A stretch of 64,000 bases of DNA from Mycolicibacterium hassiacum DSM 44199 (lineage in GTDB: Bacteria > Actinomycetota > Actinomycetes > Mycobacteriales > Mycobacteriaceae), in contig NZ_LR026975.1 of assembly GCF_900603025.1 (NCBI RefSeq), positions 3,534,001-3,598,000 of the forward strand, read 5' to 3'. Below the pieces are notes generated by a model. The model saw nothing but the letters and a program-made list of their open reading frames with translations. It was not told where the DNA came from and ran no database searches. Numbering within the stretch: position 1 is the first letter of the stretch; each line of letters starts with the position of its first letter. The position numbers and the translations under genes were made by a program. Of the stretch, positions 44,304 to 53,677 are shown piece after piece.

Positions 44304-44633
44304 GTGAATTCTCAACCCCCACACGACGAGAAGTTGCAGAATACCGACATGTCCATAGTTCCGGTCGGCGCCGAAGAGGCACCTGAGGCCGCCGCCAGCA
44401 TCGATGAGCTCCGTCAGGAGATCGATCGTCTCGACGCGCAGATCCTCGCGGCCGTCAAGCGCCGCACGGAGGTGTCCAGGACGATCGGCAAACTCCGGAT
44501 GGCCTCGGGCGGGACCCGCCTGGTGCACAGCCGGGAGATGAAGGTCATCGAGCGGTACAGCGAGCTGGGTCCCGACGGCAAGGACCTCGCGATGCTGCTG
44601 CTGCGGATGGGCCGCGGCCGGCTCGGCCACTGA
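44304..44633 (+). CDS. Chorismate mutase, AroQ-delta type
   Basis: The enzyme converts chorismate to prephenate for Phe/Tyr synthesis. The 109-residue all-helical protein reads SIDELRQEIDRLDAQILAAVK, KLRMASGGTRLVHSREMKVI, ending RMGRGRLGH. The short, weakly active mycobacterial type is boosted by binding DAHP synthase through this C terminus. The GTG at 44304 is favoured by similarity of MNSQPPHDEKLQ to the M. tuberculosis (Rv0948c) N terminus. The ATG at 44349 is an alternative, giving 94 residues. Confidence 0.88.
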   Translation: MNSQPPHDEKLQNTDMSIVPVGAEEAPEAAASIDELRQEIDRLDAQILAAVKRRTEVSRTIGKLRMASGGTRLVHSREMKVIERYSELGPDGKDLAMLLLRMGRGRLGH

Positions 44634-44776
44634 GCTTCCGTCGTTCCGGCGCCGGGTACGCCTGGCGCCGCTTCTCTCGTCGCGCGCATCCATTCCCGCC
44701 GAAAGTGAACCCACGGTCGCGATTCGGCGCGCGGCACGACCACCACGTCACGCTCGGCGAAGCGAACGCACCCCGG

Positions 44777-46744
44777 TCAGCGCAGCGCGTCGGTGAGCCA
44801 CGGCGTCAGCCACTGCACCGCCTCCGGGGTGGGATGCACGCCGTCGCTGCGTAGCCGGATCCCGTCGATGTAGTTGGTGTAGCTGCCGTTGGGCCCGAGT
44901 TTGCGGTTGAGGTCCAGCACCGTGACGTTGGCGCGGTTCTTGACCACGCTGCGCAGCAGCGCGTTCCACGCGTCGGCGCGTTTGGGCTGGTCCTCGGGGT
45001 AGAGGCTGCCGTCGGGTTTCTCGGCGCGCCGGTTGTACGGCACGGTGGTGACGACGATCCGCGCGCCGGTCGAGCCGAGGATGTCCAGTGCCCGGTTGAG
45101 CTCCTCACGCAGGTACGCGTCGTAGGCGGGTTCGCCGATGTGGGTCCAGCGGCCCTCGCTGACCCGGTCGACCAGCTCCCACCGGCCGATCATCAGCAGC
45201 ACCACGTCGGGCCGGTCGTAGTTGATGCGCTGGGCCCAGCGCACCGGCCAGGTGTCGCACTCGGGCTTCTGGTTCAGTGTCTGCCCGACGTAGCGGTACG
45301 GCCCACCGCGGGCGATCCCGCAGCCAATGGTGGTGTAGTTGCTGAACACCAGGCCCGGCGTCTCCGGAAGATAGCGCATGATCGTCCAGGCGATCGAGTC
45401 GCCGAACACCGCCACGCTGCGCGCGCCCGGCGGCCGGGCGTTCGGGCGGGGCACCTCGACCGGGCGTTCGGGGGCGATCAGCGCCGCGGTGTCGATCTCG
45501 GACATCTCCTCCCGCGGCTGCGGGTTCACCCCCACCGGCAGCACGGTCATGGTCACCACGGCGGCGGTGGCGGCGGTCGCCACGGCCAGCGGCAGCATCG
45601 GCACGATCACCGGGCGCCAGCGGCGGATCGGTTGCTCCAGCAGCCACCACGACGCCGCGGACACCGCGATCGTCGCCCCGCACCGCAGCGCGAACAGCGG
45701 CCAGCCGGTCAGCGCGGTGCGTTCGCCGTTGAGCGCCAAGAAGATCGGCCAGTGCCACAGGTACACGCCGTAGGAGATGGTGCCCAGGGCCACCAGCGGC
45801 CGCCACGCCAACAGCCGCGCGACCGGCCCCTCCTGTTCGAGCGCCACCGGGGCGACGACGAGCACCGCCGCGACCGCCACCACGATCAGCAGCCCGCGGC
45901 GGAACTCCTCGATGTGGCCGGTCGCGAAGTGCGCGGCCGCGCCCAACCCGGCCAGACCGACGAACGGCAGAAACCGTGCGATCAGGTGTCCGACGCGGGT
46001 GCGCATCAGCGAACCGCCGTCGATGAGCACCGACCAGTCGCGCACCAGCAGCGCGGCGGCGGCCGCACCGATGAGCAGGGCCTGGGCCCGGGTGTCGGTG
46101 CCGAAGTAGACCCGGTTGGTCTCCTCGGCGTCGCGGGCCAGCAGGATCGCGACCGCCGCCGAGGCCACCACCCCGGCCGAGGCGACCACGAAGACCGCCA
46201 TCCGCAGCCGCACCCAGAACAGCGCCGACAGCAGGATCACCAGCAGCGGCCACACCAGGTAGAACTGCTCCTCGACGCCGAGCGACCAGGTGTGCTGCAG
46301 CGGCGACGGCGGCGCGCCGTGGGAGAAGTAGTCGGTGTGCTGGGCGACGAACACCCAGTTGGACATCCAGAAGAACGCGGCGACGGCCTGGTCGCGCAGC
46401 GACGCGGTCGACTCCGGGCTGAACAGTTCGCGCGCCGCGACCACCGCGAGCACCATCACCAGCAGTGCGGGCAGCAGCCGGCGGGCGCGGCGAATCCAGA
46501 ACTCCCTCAGCCGGATCCGGCCGGTGCGGCTGTGCTCGTGCAAGAGCAGCGAGGTAATGAGGAATCCGCTGAGCACGAAGAACACGTCGACGCCGAGGAA
46601 CCCGCCCGGCACACCGGGGATGCCGCCGTGATCGGCGAGGACGAGTGCGACGGCTACGGCGCGCAGGCCGTCCAGTGCGGGGATTCCCGACGGTCGAGCG
46701 GCGTCACGGCGGCGCGGGGCGACACGGACCGTCGCCGTTGTCAC
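44777..46744 (-). CDS. OafA-type acyltransferase with SGNH domain
   Basis: The 655-residue protein has an acyltransferase-3 membrane domain of about 10 segments (PALDGLRAVAVALVLADHGG, FLGVDVFFVLSGFLITS, HTWSLGVEEQFYLVWPL) and a C-terminal periplasmic SGNH hydrolase-like domain with the Ser block VAVFGDSIAW and the Asp-His pair RSDGVHPTPE. Such proteins O-acetylate or O-acylate cell-envelope sugars, lipids or peptidoglycan. The GTG at 46744 is preferred because GGGAGGG lies six bases upstream. It stands alone. Substrate unknown. Confidence 0.83.
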   Translation of the reverse strand: MTTATVRVAPRRRDAARPSGIPALDGLRAVAVALVLADHGGIPGVPGGFLGVDVFFVLSGFLITSLLLHEHSRTGRIRLREFWIRRARRLLPALLVMVLAVVAARELFSPESTASLRDQAVAAFFWMSNWVFVAQHTDYFSHGAPPSPLQHTWSLGVEEQFYLVWPLLVILLSALFWVRLRMAVFVVASAGVVASAAVAILLARDAEETNRVYFGTDTRAQALLIGAAAAALLVRDWSVLIDGGSLMRTRVGHLIARFLPFVGLAGLGAAAHFATGHIEEFRRGLLIVVAVAAVLVVAPVALEQEGPVARLLAWRPLVALGTISYGVYLWHWPIFLALNGERTALTGWPLFALRCGATIAVSAASWWLLEQPIRRWRPVIVPMLPLAVATAATAAVVTMTVLPVGVNPQPREEMSEIDTAALIAPERPVEVPRPNARPPGARSVAVFGDSIAWTIMRYLPETPGLVFSNYTTIGCGIARGGPYRYVGQTLNQKPECDTWPVRWAQRINYDRPDVVLLMIGRWELVDRVSEGRWTHIGEPAYDAYLREELNRALDILGSTGARIVVTTVPYNRRAEKPDGSLYPEDQPKRADAWNALLRSVVKNRANVTVLDLNRKLGPNGSYTNYIDGIRLRSDGVHPTPEAVQWLTPWLTDALR

Positions 46745-46868
46745 GTCGATGCCCTCCCATCTCGGCTCCGAGCATCGAAGTCTAGGGGCCAAAACGCCTG
46801 TGGCCGTGGAGGCGCGACGACGACGGCCGGTTGTTCGAATGTGATTCAGGCCGTAGGCATCGACGCGG

Positions 46869-46948
46869 GGCCCCACTTGGTCGGGGCCCTAGTTGGTCAG
46901 GGCCCTAGTTGGTCAGGGCCCTAGTTGGTCAGGGCCCTAGTTGGTCAG
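46869..46948 (-). repeat. 16-bp tandem repeat spanning the stop codon of the aldehyde dehydrogenase gene
   Basis: Four perfect units GGCCCTAGTTGGTCAG (46885-46948) plus one degraded unit (46869-46884, three changes). The unit nearest the gene contains the last codons (Ala-Leu-Thr-Asn) and the TAG stop; the other units lie in the 3' untranslated region. The repeat is not a multiple of three. Confidence 0.93.
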
Positions 46949-48397
46949 GGCGATGTATTTCGTTTCCAGGTATTCCTCGATGCCCTCGAAGCCGCCCTCG
47001 CGACCGAACCCGGACTCCTTCATCCCGCCGAACGGAGCGGCCGGGTCGGAGATCACCCCGCGGTTGATGCCGACCATCCCGGACTCGATCGCCTCGGCCA
47101 CCCGCAGCGCGCGGTCCAGCGACTGGGTGTAGACGTAGGCCGCCAAGCCGTATTCGGTGGCGTTGGCCGCCGCGACGCCTTCCTCCTCGGTGTCGAACCC
47201 GACGATCGGCGCGACCGGCCCGAACACCTCTTCCCGCAGGATGCGCGCGTCGGCGGGCACGTCGACCAGCACGGTGGCGGGATAGAAATTGCCCGGCCCG
47301 CCCGGCGCCTGCCCGCCGAGCAAGACCTTCGCCCCGCGCGACACCGCGTCGTCGACGAGCTCGGTGACCTTGGCGACCTGTTTGGCGTTGATCAGCGGCC
47401 CGAGCCTGGACGACTCGTCGAGTCCCTTGCCGAGCGTGAACTCGCTCAGCCGCTTGACCAGTTTGTCGGTGAACTCCTCGCGCACCGTGTTGGCGACGTG
47501 GAAGCGGTTGGCCGCCGTGCAGGCCTCACCGCCGTTGCGCATCTTCGCCAGCACCGCACCGTCGACCGCGGCGTCGACGTCGGCGTCGTCGAACACGATG
47601 AACGGCGCATTGCCGCCGAGTTCCATCGAGGCGCGCAGCAGTTTGTCGGCGGACTGTTTGACCAGCGTCTTGCCCACGCCCGTCGACCCGGTGAAGGTGA
47701 GCTTGCGCAGCCGTCCGTCGTTGATCAGCGCCTCGGTCAGCGGGCCCGGTTTGCTGGTGGGCAGCACCGACAGCACGCCCTTGGGCAGGCCGGCCTCGTC
47801 CATCAGCTTGGCCAGCAGCAGCATTGTCAGCGGTGTTTCCTGGGCGGGTTTGACGATCATCGTGCAGCCGGCCGCGAGCGCGGGCCCGATCTTGCGGGTG
47901 CCCATCGCCAGCGGGAAGTTCCACGGGGTGATCGCGTAACACGGGCCGACCGGTTGTTTGGTGACCAGGATGCGCCCGGTGCCGGCGGGGCTGGGGGTGT
48001 AGCGGCCGGCGATGCGCACCGCCTCCTCGGCGAACCAGCGGAAGAACTCCGCGCCGTAGGCCACCTCCCCCTTGCTCTCCGGCAGCACCTTGCCCATCTC
48101 CATCGTCATCAGCGTGGCGATGTCGTCGGCGCGGTCGGTGATGGCCTCGAACACCGCGCGCAGGATCTCACCGCGGCGCCGCGGCGGGGTCGCCGCCCAC
48201 TCGGCCTGCACGGCGCACGCGGCGTCCAGCGCGGCGATCGCGTCGTCGGGGCCCGCGTCGGCCACCGCGGCGATCACCGTGTCGTCGGACGGATCGAGCA
48301 CATCGAAGGTCGACGCGTTGGCGTTGATCGGCTGGCGTTCCTCACCGCCGATCCACAAGCCGGTGGGGACTGACGACAGCAGCTGCGCGGTATCCAT
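46937..48397 (-). CDS. gabD: NAD(P)-dependent succinate-semialdehyde dehydrogenase family
   Basis: The 486-residue aldehyde dehydrogenase has ITPWNFPLAMGTRKIGPALA (cofactor-binding), FTGSTGVGKTL, the catalytic Glu in ASMELGGNAPFIVF and the nucleophile Cys in NGGEACTAANRFHV, plus EEVFGPVAPI. The sequence is closest to the GabD-type succinate-semialdehyde class, which would feed succinate to the TCA cycle; other aldehydes remain possible. It ends KYIALTN within the first unit of a 16-bp tandem repeat. It is divergent from pgi with 51 bases between. Confidence 0.87.
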   Translation of the reverse strand: MDTAQLLSSVPTGLWIGGEERQPINANASTFDVLDPSDDTVIAAVADAGPDDAIAALDAACAVQAEWAATPPRRRGEILRAVFEAITDRADDIATLMTMEMGKVLPESKGEVAYGAEFFRWFAEEAVRIAGRYTPSPAGTGRILVTKQPVGPCYAITPWNFPLAMGTRKIGPALAAGCTMIVKPAQETPLTMLLLAKLMDEAGLPKGVLSVLPTSKPGPLTEALINDGRLRKLTFTGSTGVGKTLVKQSADKLLRASMELGGNAPFIVFDDADVDAAVDGAVLAKMRNGGEACTAANRFHVANTVREEFTDKLVKRLSEFTLGKGLDESSRLGPLINAKQVAKVTELVDDAVSRGAKVLLGGQAPGGPGNFYPATVLVDVPADARILREEVFGPVAPIVGFDTEEEGVAAANATEYGLAAYVYTQSLDRALRVAEAIESGMVGINRGVISDPAAPFGGMKESGFGREGGFEGIEEYLETKYIALTN

Positions 48398-48448
48398 GAC
48401 TCCCTACTTACACCCTCGGGACCGGAACCGCATTAATGTCTGCAGGAT

Positions 48449-50110
48449 ATGAGCGGCCCCGCACCCCGGATACCCGATATCGCCTCCACTCCCGCCTGGC
48501 AGGCGTTGCAGCGCCATCACGACGAGATCGCCGACAAGCACCTTCGGGACCTGTTCGCCGAGGATCCGGCCCGCGGCACCGAACTGGCGATCACCGTCGG
48601 TGACCTGTACATCGACTACAGCAAGCACCGCATCACCCGCGAGACGCTGCGGCTGCTGGTCGAGTTGGCCCGCACCGCCGGGCTGGAGCAGCGCCGCGAC
48701 GAGATGTTCGCTGGGGTGCACATCAACACCTCGGAGGACCGGGCCGTGCTGCACACCGCGCTGCGGCTGCCGCGGGACGCGTCGCTGGTGGTCGACGGTC
48801 AGGACGTCGTCGCCGACGTCCACGCGGTGCTGGACAAGATGGGCGACTTCACCGACCGGCTGCGCTCGGGCGAGTGGACCGGCGCCGCCGGAGAGCGGAT
48901 CAAGACCGTCGTCAACATCGGCATCGGCGGTTCGGATCTCGGCCCGGCGATGGTGACCGCGGCATTGCGACATTACGCCGACGCCGGCATCGAGGCACGT
49001 TTCGTCTCCAACGTCGACCCGGCCGACCTGGTCGCGAAGCTCAACGGATTGGACCCGGCGACAACGCTTTTCATTGTCGCGTCGAAGACGTTCTCCACGC
49101 TGGAGACGCTGACCAACGCGACCGCCGCCCGCCGCTGGTTGACCGACGCGCTCGGGGACGCGGCGGTGGCCAGGCATTTCGTCGCGGTGTCGACGAACCG
49201 CAAGCTGGTCGAGGACTTCGGCATCGACGCCGAGAACATGTTCGGCTTCTGGGACTGGGTCGGTGGGCGCTACTCGGTGGACAGCGCCATCGGCTTGAGC
49301 GTCATGGCGGTGATCGGCCGGGAACGCTTCGCGGAGTTCCTGTCCGGGTTCCACATCGTCGACGAGCACTTCCGCACCGCACCGCTGGAGGCCAACGCGC
49401 CGGCGCTGCTGGGACTCATCGGGCTGTGGTACAACAACTTCTTCGACGCGGAAACCCGTGCGGTGCTGCCCTATTCGAATGACTTGGCGCGCTTCGCGGC
49501 GTATCTGCAGCAGCTGACCATGGAGTCGAACGGCAAGTCGGTGCGCGCCGACGGGTCACCGGTCAGCACGCACACCGGGGAGATCTTCTGGGGCGAACCG
49601 GGAACCAATGGTCAGCACGCGTTCTATCAACTGCTGCATCAGGGCACCCGGTTGATCCCCGCCGATTTCATCGGGTTCTCCGAGCCCACCGACGATCTGA
49701 GCACCGCCGACGGCGCCGGCAGCATGCACGACCTGCTGATGAGCAACTTCTTCGCCCAGACGCAGGTGCTGGCGTTCGGCAAGACCGCCGAGGAGATCGC
49801 CGCCGAGGGCACACCGCCGGAAGTGGTGCCGCACAAGGTGATGCCGGGCAACCGGCCGAGTACCACCATCCTGGCGCGCAGGCTGACGCCGTCGGTGCTG
49901 GGCCAACTGATCGCCCTGTACGAGCATCAGGTGTTCACCGAGGGCGTGATCTGGGGTATCGACTCGTTCGACCAGTGGGGTGTGGAACTAGGCAAGACCC
50001 AGGCGAAGGCGTTGCTGTCGGTCATCACCGCACCGGATTCTCCGGCCCCGTTGTCGGATTCGTCGACCGACGCGCTGGTGCGCCGCTATCGGGCGCAGCG
50101 AAACCGGTAG
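48449..50110 (+). CDS. pgi: Glucose-6-phosphate isomerase
   Basis: The enzyme interconverts glucose-6-phosphate and fructose-6-phosphate. At 553 residues it has the usual length. Signature segments are [55 protein letters not shown] (catalytic Arg region), [26 protein letters not shown] and [11 protein letters not shown]. Convergent with the small secreted protein gene. Confidence 0.97.
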   Translation: MSGPAPRIPDIASTPAWQALQRHHDEIADKHLRDLFAEDPARGTELAITVGDLYIDYSKHRITRETLRLLVELARTAGLEQRRDEMFAGVHINTSEDRAVLHTALRLPRDASLVVDGQDVVADVHAVLDKMGDFTDRLRSGEWTGAAGERIKTVVNIGIGGSDLGPAMVTAALRHYADAGIEARFVSNVDPADLVAKLNGLDPATTLFIVASKTFSTLETLTNATAARRWLTDALGDAAVARHFVAVSTNRKLVEDFGIDAENMFGFWDWVGGRYSVDSAIGLSVMAVIGRERFAEFLSGFHIVDEHFRTAPLEANAPALLGLIGLWYNNFFDAETRAVLPYSNDLARFAAYLQQLTMESNGKSVRADGSPVSTHTGEIFWGEPGTNGQHAFYQLLHQGTRLIPADFIGFSEPTDDLSTADGAGSMHDLLMSNFFAQTQVLAFGKTAEEIAAEGTPPEVVPHKVMPGNRPSTTILARRLTPSVLGQLIALYEHQVFTEGVIWGIDSFDQWGVELGKTQAKALLSVITAPDSPAPLSDSSTDALVRRYRAQRNR

Positions 50111-50197
50111 ACGGGGGTCGGCCCGCGAGTGTGCGAAACGTGACGGTCGAACGGCGCGTCGCGCACGAATCAGCACAGTCGGGGCCCACCCGAGTGC

Positions 50198-50608
50198 TTA
50201 GGGCGCAGGAATGCTGGCGCACCCGACGTTCGGAATGCAGCCGCTCGCGCCACCCGGTCCCGCCGATCCGCTCGGCCCGCCGGGAATCGCGCCGCTGGCC
50301 CCACCGGGACCGGCCACCCCGCCGGGGCCGCCGGGAATGACGCCCTCAGCGCCACCCGGGCCCGCCGATCCCGCCGGACCACCCGGGATCGACCCCTCGG
50401 CGCCACCCGGACCCGCCGACCCGCCCGGGCCGCCGGGAATCGCGCCGCTGGCGCCACCAGGGCCGACCTGGCCGATGTCGGCGCACGGGGTGCCGTCGGC
50501 ATTCACACACGGCGGAGGAGGCGGCGGATTCGCGCCGGCCAGCGGCGCAACGGCGAAAGCGGTCGCGGCCGCACCGGCGAACAGTATCGAAGTCATCTTC
50601 ACGTTCAT
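50198..50608 (-). CDS. Small secreted collagen-like Gly/Pro-repeat protein
   Basis: The 136-residue protein has a signal peptide (about 1-26, ending LAGA) and a mature part with cysteine pairs at both ends (PPCVNADGTPC, GCIPNVGC) flanking four 17-residue repeats of the form GPGGA(S/E)G-IPGGP-GSA (about 49-117). The repeats translate from 51-bp DNA repeats. It is low in charge, probably extended, and exported by Sec. I do not recognise a named family. The start may be MNVK at 50608 or the Met four codons on. Confidence 0.7.
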   Translation of the reverse strand: MNVKMTSILFAGAAATAFAVAPLAGANPPPPPPCVNADGTPCADIGQVGPGGASGAIPGGPGGSAGPGGAEGSIPGGPAGSAGPGGAEGVIPGGPGGVAGPGGASGAIPGGPSGSAGPGGASGCIPNVGCASIPAP

Positions 50609-50665
50609 GGGACCCGGCTACCCGCGACCGTCCCGCCGGTAAACCTCGTTCGCCGAGTCGGGCTT

Positions 50666-51415
50666 TCACGCGAACGGTTTGGTCAGCCGCGGCGGCAGGA
50701 CGCGCAGCACCCGCACCAGCGAGGCCCACGGCCACCAGGGCACGACCGCACGGCCGGTTTCCCGCTCGATCGCGGCCACCATGGCCTTGACGCCGGTTTC
50801 GTTGTCCACCATGAACATGGTCGACCCCGCTTTGGCGGTCATCTCCGACTCGATGTAGCCGGGTTCGAGCACGGTGACCCGGATCGGTCCGCGGGCGTAC
50901 TCGGCGCGCAGCGACTCCCCCAGCGACGACACCCCCGCCTTGCTCGCCGCGTACGCCGCCTTCACGCCCGGAACGCCCTTGTTGCCCAACACCGATGAGA
51001 CCAGCACCAGATGACCGCTGCCGGACTTGTGGAACATCTCCAGCGCGGTTTCGATCTGCACAAGGGCCGCAACCAGATTCGTCTCAATGGTGGCCTTGTT
51101 CGCCCACAGCTTGCCCGAACCCAGCCGCGCGCCCTTGCCGATGCCGGCGTTGACGATGACGCGGTCGAGGCCGCCGAGCGCGTCGGCGAGTTCGGTGAAC
51201 ACCTTGGGCACCTGATCGTGATCGTTGACGTCCAGCGGCGCGATCGCCACCGCGATCCCGGGGTGGCGATCGAGCAGCTCCGCCTTCAACTCCTCCAGCC
51301 GATCGGTGCGCCGGGCGCACAGCGCCAGGTCGCGGCCCCTGGCGGCGAAGGCGCGGGCCATCCCCGCACCGAGCCCGGAGCTTGCTCCGGTGATCAGGAT
51401 CTTCTGCCGAGTCAT
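50666..51415 (-). CDS. Short-chain dehydrogenase/reductase (Rv0945-type)
   Basis: The 249-residue classical SDR has cofactor motif TGASSGLGAGMARAF (about 8-22), NAGIG (about 92), the catalytic Ser in LVLVSSVLG and Tyr-Lys in AAYAASKAG (YxxxK). R-rich residues after the first strand (CARRTDRLEEL) suggest NADP. ATG 51415 gives MTRQKILITGASSG; a GTG two codons upstream is also possible. Substrate unknown; relatives act on lipid-like ketones. Confidence 0.85.
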   Translation of the reverse strand: MTRQKILITGASSGLGAGMARAFAARGRDLALCARRTDRLEELKAELLDRHPGIAVAIAPLDVNDHDQVPKVFTELADALGGLDRVIVNAGIGKGARLGSGKLWANKATIETNLVAALVQIETALEMFHKSGSGHLVLVSSVLGNKGVPGVKAAYAASKAGVSSLGESLRAEYARGPIRVTVLEPGYIESEMTAKAGSTMFMVDNETGVKAMVAAIERETGRAVVPWWPWASLVRVLRVLPPRLTKPFA

Positions 51416-51488
51416 CCTCACAGGCTATTGCAGCGGTTCGGCGGCCCGACCGGGGCCATGGATTCGCCCCGCGACAGGGCGGGCGTGA

Positions 51489-52352
51489 TCACTTGAGCAG
51501 CCGGGACAATCGCCGATCGGCGAGCACCTTGCCGCCGGTCTGGCAGGCCGGACAGTACTGAAACGACTTGTCGGCGAACGACACTTCGCGCACCGTGTCA
51601 CCGCATACCGGGCACGGCAGGCCGGTGCGGCCGTGTACCCGCAACCCGGAGCGCTTCTCGCCCTTCAGCGTCGCGGCCTGCTGTCCGACCGAGCGGGTGA
51701 CCGCGTCGGTGAGCACCGAGATCATCGCGTCGTGCAGCGCGGCCACCTGGGCGTCGTTGAGCCTGCCGGCGGTGGCGTACGGGGATATCTTCGCGACGTG
51801 CAGGATCTCATCGCTGTAGGCGTTGCCGATACCGGCGATGACCTTCTGGTCGGTGAGCACGGTCTTGATCCGTCCGCTCTGCCCCGCCAGCACCGCCGCC
51901 AGCCGCTCCGCCGACAGTTCCAGCGCGTCGGGCCCCAGCGTGGCGATGCCCTCGACCTGCGCCGGATCGCGGACCAGCCACACCGCCAGCCGCTTCTGGG
52001 TGCCGGCCTCGGTCAGGTCGAAGCCGGGCGCCTCGCCCGGGGTGCCGAGAAACACCCGCAGCGCGATCGGCCCCTTGCCGGGGCGCAGCGGTGTGGCCGC
52101 CGGGCGGTCCGACCAGCGCAGCCAGCCCGCGCGCGACAGATGGGTGATCAGGTGCAGATCGTCGGTCTGCAGGCCGAGGTACTTGCCCCACCGGTTCGCG
52201 CCGGTGACGGTTCGGCCGTGCAGCGCGGTGATGGGCGGATCGAAGGTCTTCAGCGCCGACAGCGCCGAGACGTCGACCCGGCCGATCGTGCGCCCGACCG
52301 CGTGCCGGCGCAGATGGTCGGCGAGCGCCTCGACCTCGGGCAGCTCAGGCAT
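51489..52352 (-). CDS. Fpg/Nei-family DNA glycosylase
   Basis: The 287-residue base-excision repair enzyme has the N-terminal catalytic Pro-Glu (MPELPEVEALADHLRR), the helix-two-turn-helix region (LTDQKVIAGIGNAYSDEIL) and a C-terminal zinc finger of four cysteines (CPVC...YCPAC). It removes oxidised bases and nicks the strand. It is full length here, whereas the M. tuberculosis counterpart (Rv0944) is, as I recall, a C-terminal fragment bordering a deletion. Confidence 0.9.
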   Translation of the reverse strand: MPELPEVEALADHLRRHAVGRTIGRVDVSALSALKTFDPPITALHGRTVTGANRWGKYLGLQTDDLHLITHLSRAGWLRWSDRPAATPLRPGKGPIALRVFLGTPGEAPGFDLTEAGTQKRLAVWLVRDPAQVEGIATLGPDALELSAERLAAVLAGQSGRIKTVLTDQKVIAGIGNAYSDEILHVAKISPYATAGRLNDAQVAALHDAMISVLTDAVTRSVGQQAATLKGEKRSGLRVHGRTGLPCPVCGDTVREVSFADKSFQYCPACQTGGKVLADRRLSRLLK

Positions 52353-52370
52353 GGGTCCAGTGTGCCCCGG

Positions 52371-52775
52371 TCAGGTCTGCGCCGCGCTCCGGCGCAGGTC
52401 GCCCACCAACAGCGACAGCAGCCAACTGATGATCGACAGCATGATCGCGGCCCAGATCGCGGTCCACCAGAACCTGTCGATGGCCAGGCCCCAGTGCGTG
52501 GTGTGCTCGGTGATCCACGCGGTGATCCACAGCATCAGGGCGTTGACGACGATGTGGAACAGCCCCAGCGTCAGGATGTAGAGCGGGATCGCGATGAACT
52601 GCACGATCGGCTTGATGACCGCGTTGACCACGCCGAAGATCACCGCGACGACGAAGACGATGCCGGCGGTCTGCAGTGTGGTGTCACCACCGACGATACT
52701 GACGCCCGGGATGAGCAGGGTGACCAGCCACAGCGCCACACCCGTCAACGCTGCGCGGATGAGAAACGGTCCCAT
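52371..52775 (-). CDS. Small four-helix membrane protein, phage-holin-4/YvlD-like
   Basis: The 134-residue protein has four membrane segments (about 4-22, 30-48, 52-72 and 95-118), with GGDTTLQTAGIVFVVAVIFG, NAVIKPIVQFIAIPLYILTLG and FHIVVNALMLWITAW. This is the pattern of the widespread small YvlD/phage_holin_4_2 family of unknown role. ATG 52775 gives MGPFLIRAALTGVALW. It is 18 bases upstream of the glycosylase gene, same direction, and divergent from lutA. Confidence 0.78.
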   Translation of the reverse strand: MGPFLIRAALTGVALWLVTLLIPGVSIVGGDTTLQTAGIVFVVAVIFGVVNAVIKPIVQFIAIPLYILTLGLFHIVVNALMLWITAWITEHTTHWGLAIDRFWWTAIWAAIMLSIISWLLSLLVGDLRRSAAQT

Positions 52776-52936
52776 TCGGTTGATCTTGCCACGCGCCGCG
52801 GTCCGGGATCCCGGGGCTTCGGCGCTGTCCGCACCGAAGTCGCCGCCGCGCCAGGACGGTTCGCACCCCGCAACGACCCCCAATCCACAGCGCGCCGAGG
52901 AGTACGGTTATCCCATCGGTACTTTCGCGGAGGCCT

Positions 52937-53677
52937 ATGCGTATCGCCCTGTTCGCCACCTGCCTGGCCGATGCGATGTTCCCGCAGGCCGCGATCGCCA
53001 CCGTGGAGTTGCTGGAGCGGCTCGGTTACGAGGTGGTGTTCCCGGACGGCCAGACCTGCTGCGGGCAGATGCACGTCAACACCGGCTACCAGCGGGAGGC
53101 GCTGGGCCTGCTGCGCCACCACGTCGAGGTGTTCGAGCCGTACGAGGTGATCGTGGCGCCGTCGGGCTCGTGCGTCGGGTCGGTGCGCCACCAGCACGCC
53201 ATGGTCGCCCGCCGCGCCGGTGACGAGGCGCTGGCCCGCCGCGCCGAGGCCGTCGCCGCCCGCACCTACGAGCTCTCGGAGCTGCTCGTCGACGTGCTCG
53301 GGATCTGCGACGTGGGCGCCTACTACCCGCACACCGTCACCTTCCACCCCACCTGCCACTCGCTGCGCCTGCTGCGGGTCGGCGACAAGCCGCTGCGGCT
53401 GCTGCGACAGGTGCGCGGCCTGACCCTGGTGGAGCTGCCCGACGCCGACGTCTGCTGCGGATTCGGCGGCACGTTCGCGATCAAGAACGCCGACGTGTCC
53501 ACCGCGATGCTGGCCGACAAGATGGCCCGGGTGCTGCAGACCGGCGCCGAGGTGTGCAGCGCCGGCGACGCGTCGTGCCTGATGCACATCGGTGGCGGGC
53601 TGAGCCGGATCCGCTCGGCGGTGCGCACCGTACACCTCGCCGAGATCCTGGCCTCCACCGAGGAGCGGCCGCGATGA
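52937..53677 (+). CDS. lutA: L-lactate oxidation protein LutA (Cys-rich subunit)
   Basis: The 246 residues have two CCG-domain repeats: DGQTCCGQMHVNTGY with SGSCVG, and HPTCHSLR with DVCCGFGGTFAIKN, as in heterodisulfide-reductase-like and LldE proteins. Together with LutB and LutC it forms the non-flavin lactate dehydrogenase complex. The start ATG has GCGGAGG eight bases upstream. The stop overlaps lutB by four bases. Confidence 0.9.
   Translation: MRIALFATCLADAMFPQAAIATVELLERLGYEVVFPDGQTCCGQMHVNTGYQREALGLLRHHVEVFEPYEVIVAPSGSCVGSVRHQHAMVARRAGDEALARRAEAVAARTYELSELLVDVLGICDVGAYYPHTVTFHPTCHSLRLLRVGDKPLRLLRQVRGLTLVELPDADVCCGFGGTFAIKNADVSTAMLADKMARVLQTGAEVCSAGDASCLMHIGGGLSRIRSAVRTVHLAEILASTEERPR

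Noticed and set aside
46869..46948. Tandem repeats considered as a CRISPR array
   Set aside because: Units are directly adjacent 16-mers without spacers, which makes this a minisatellite.
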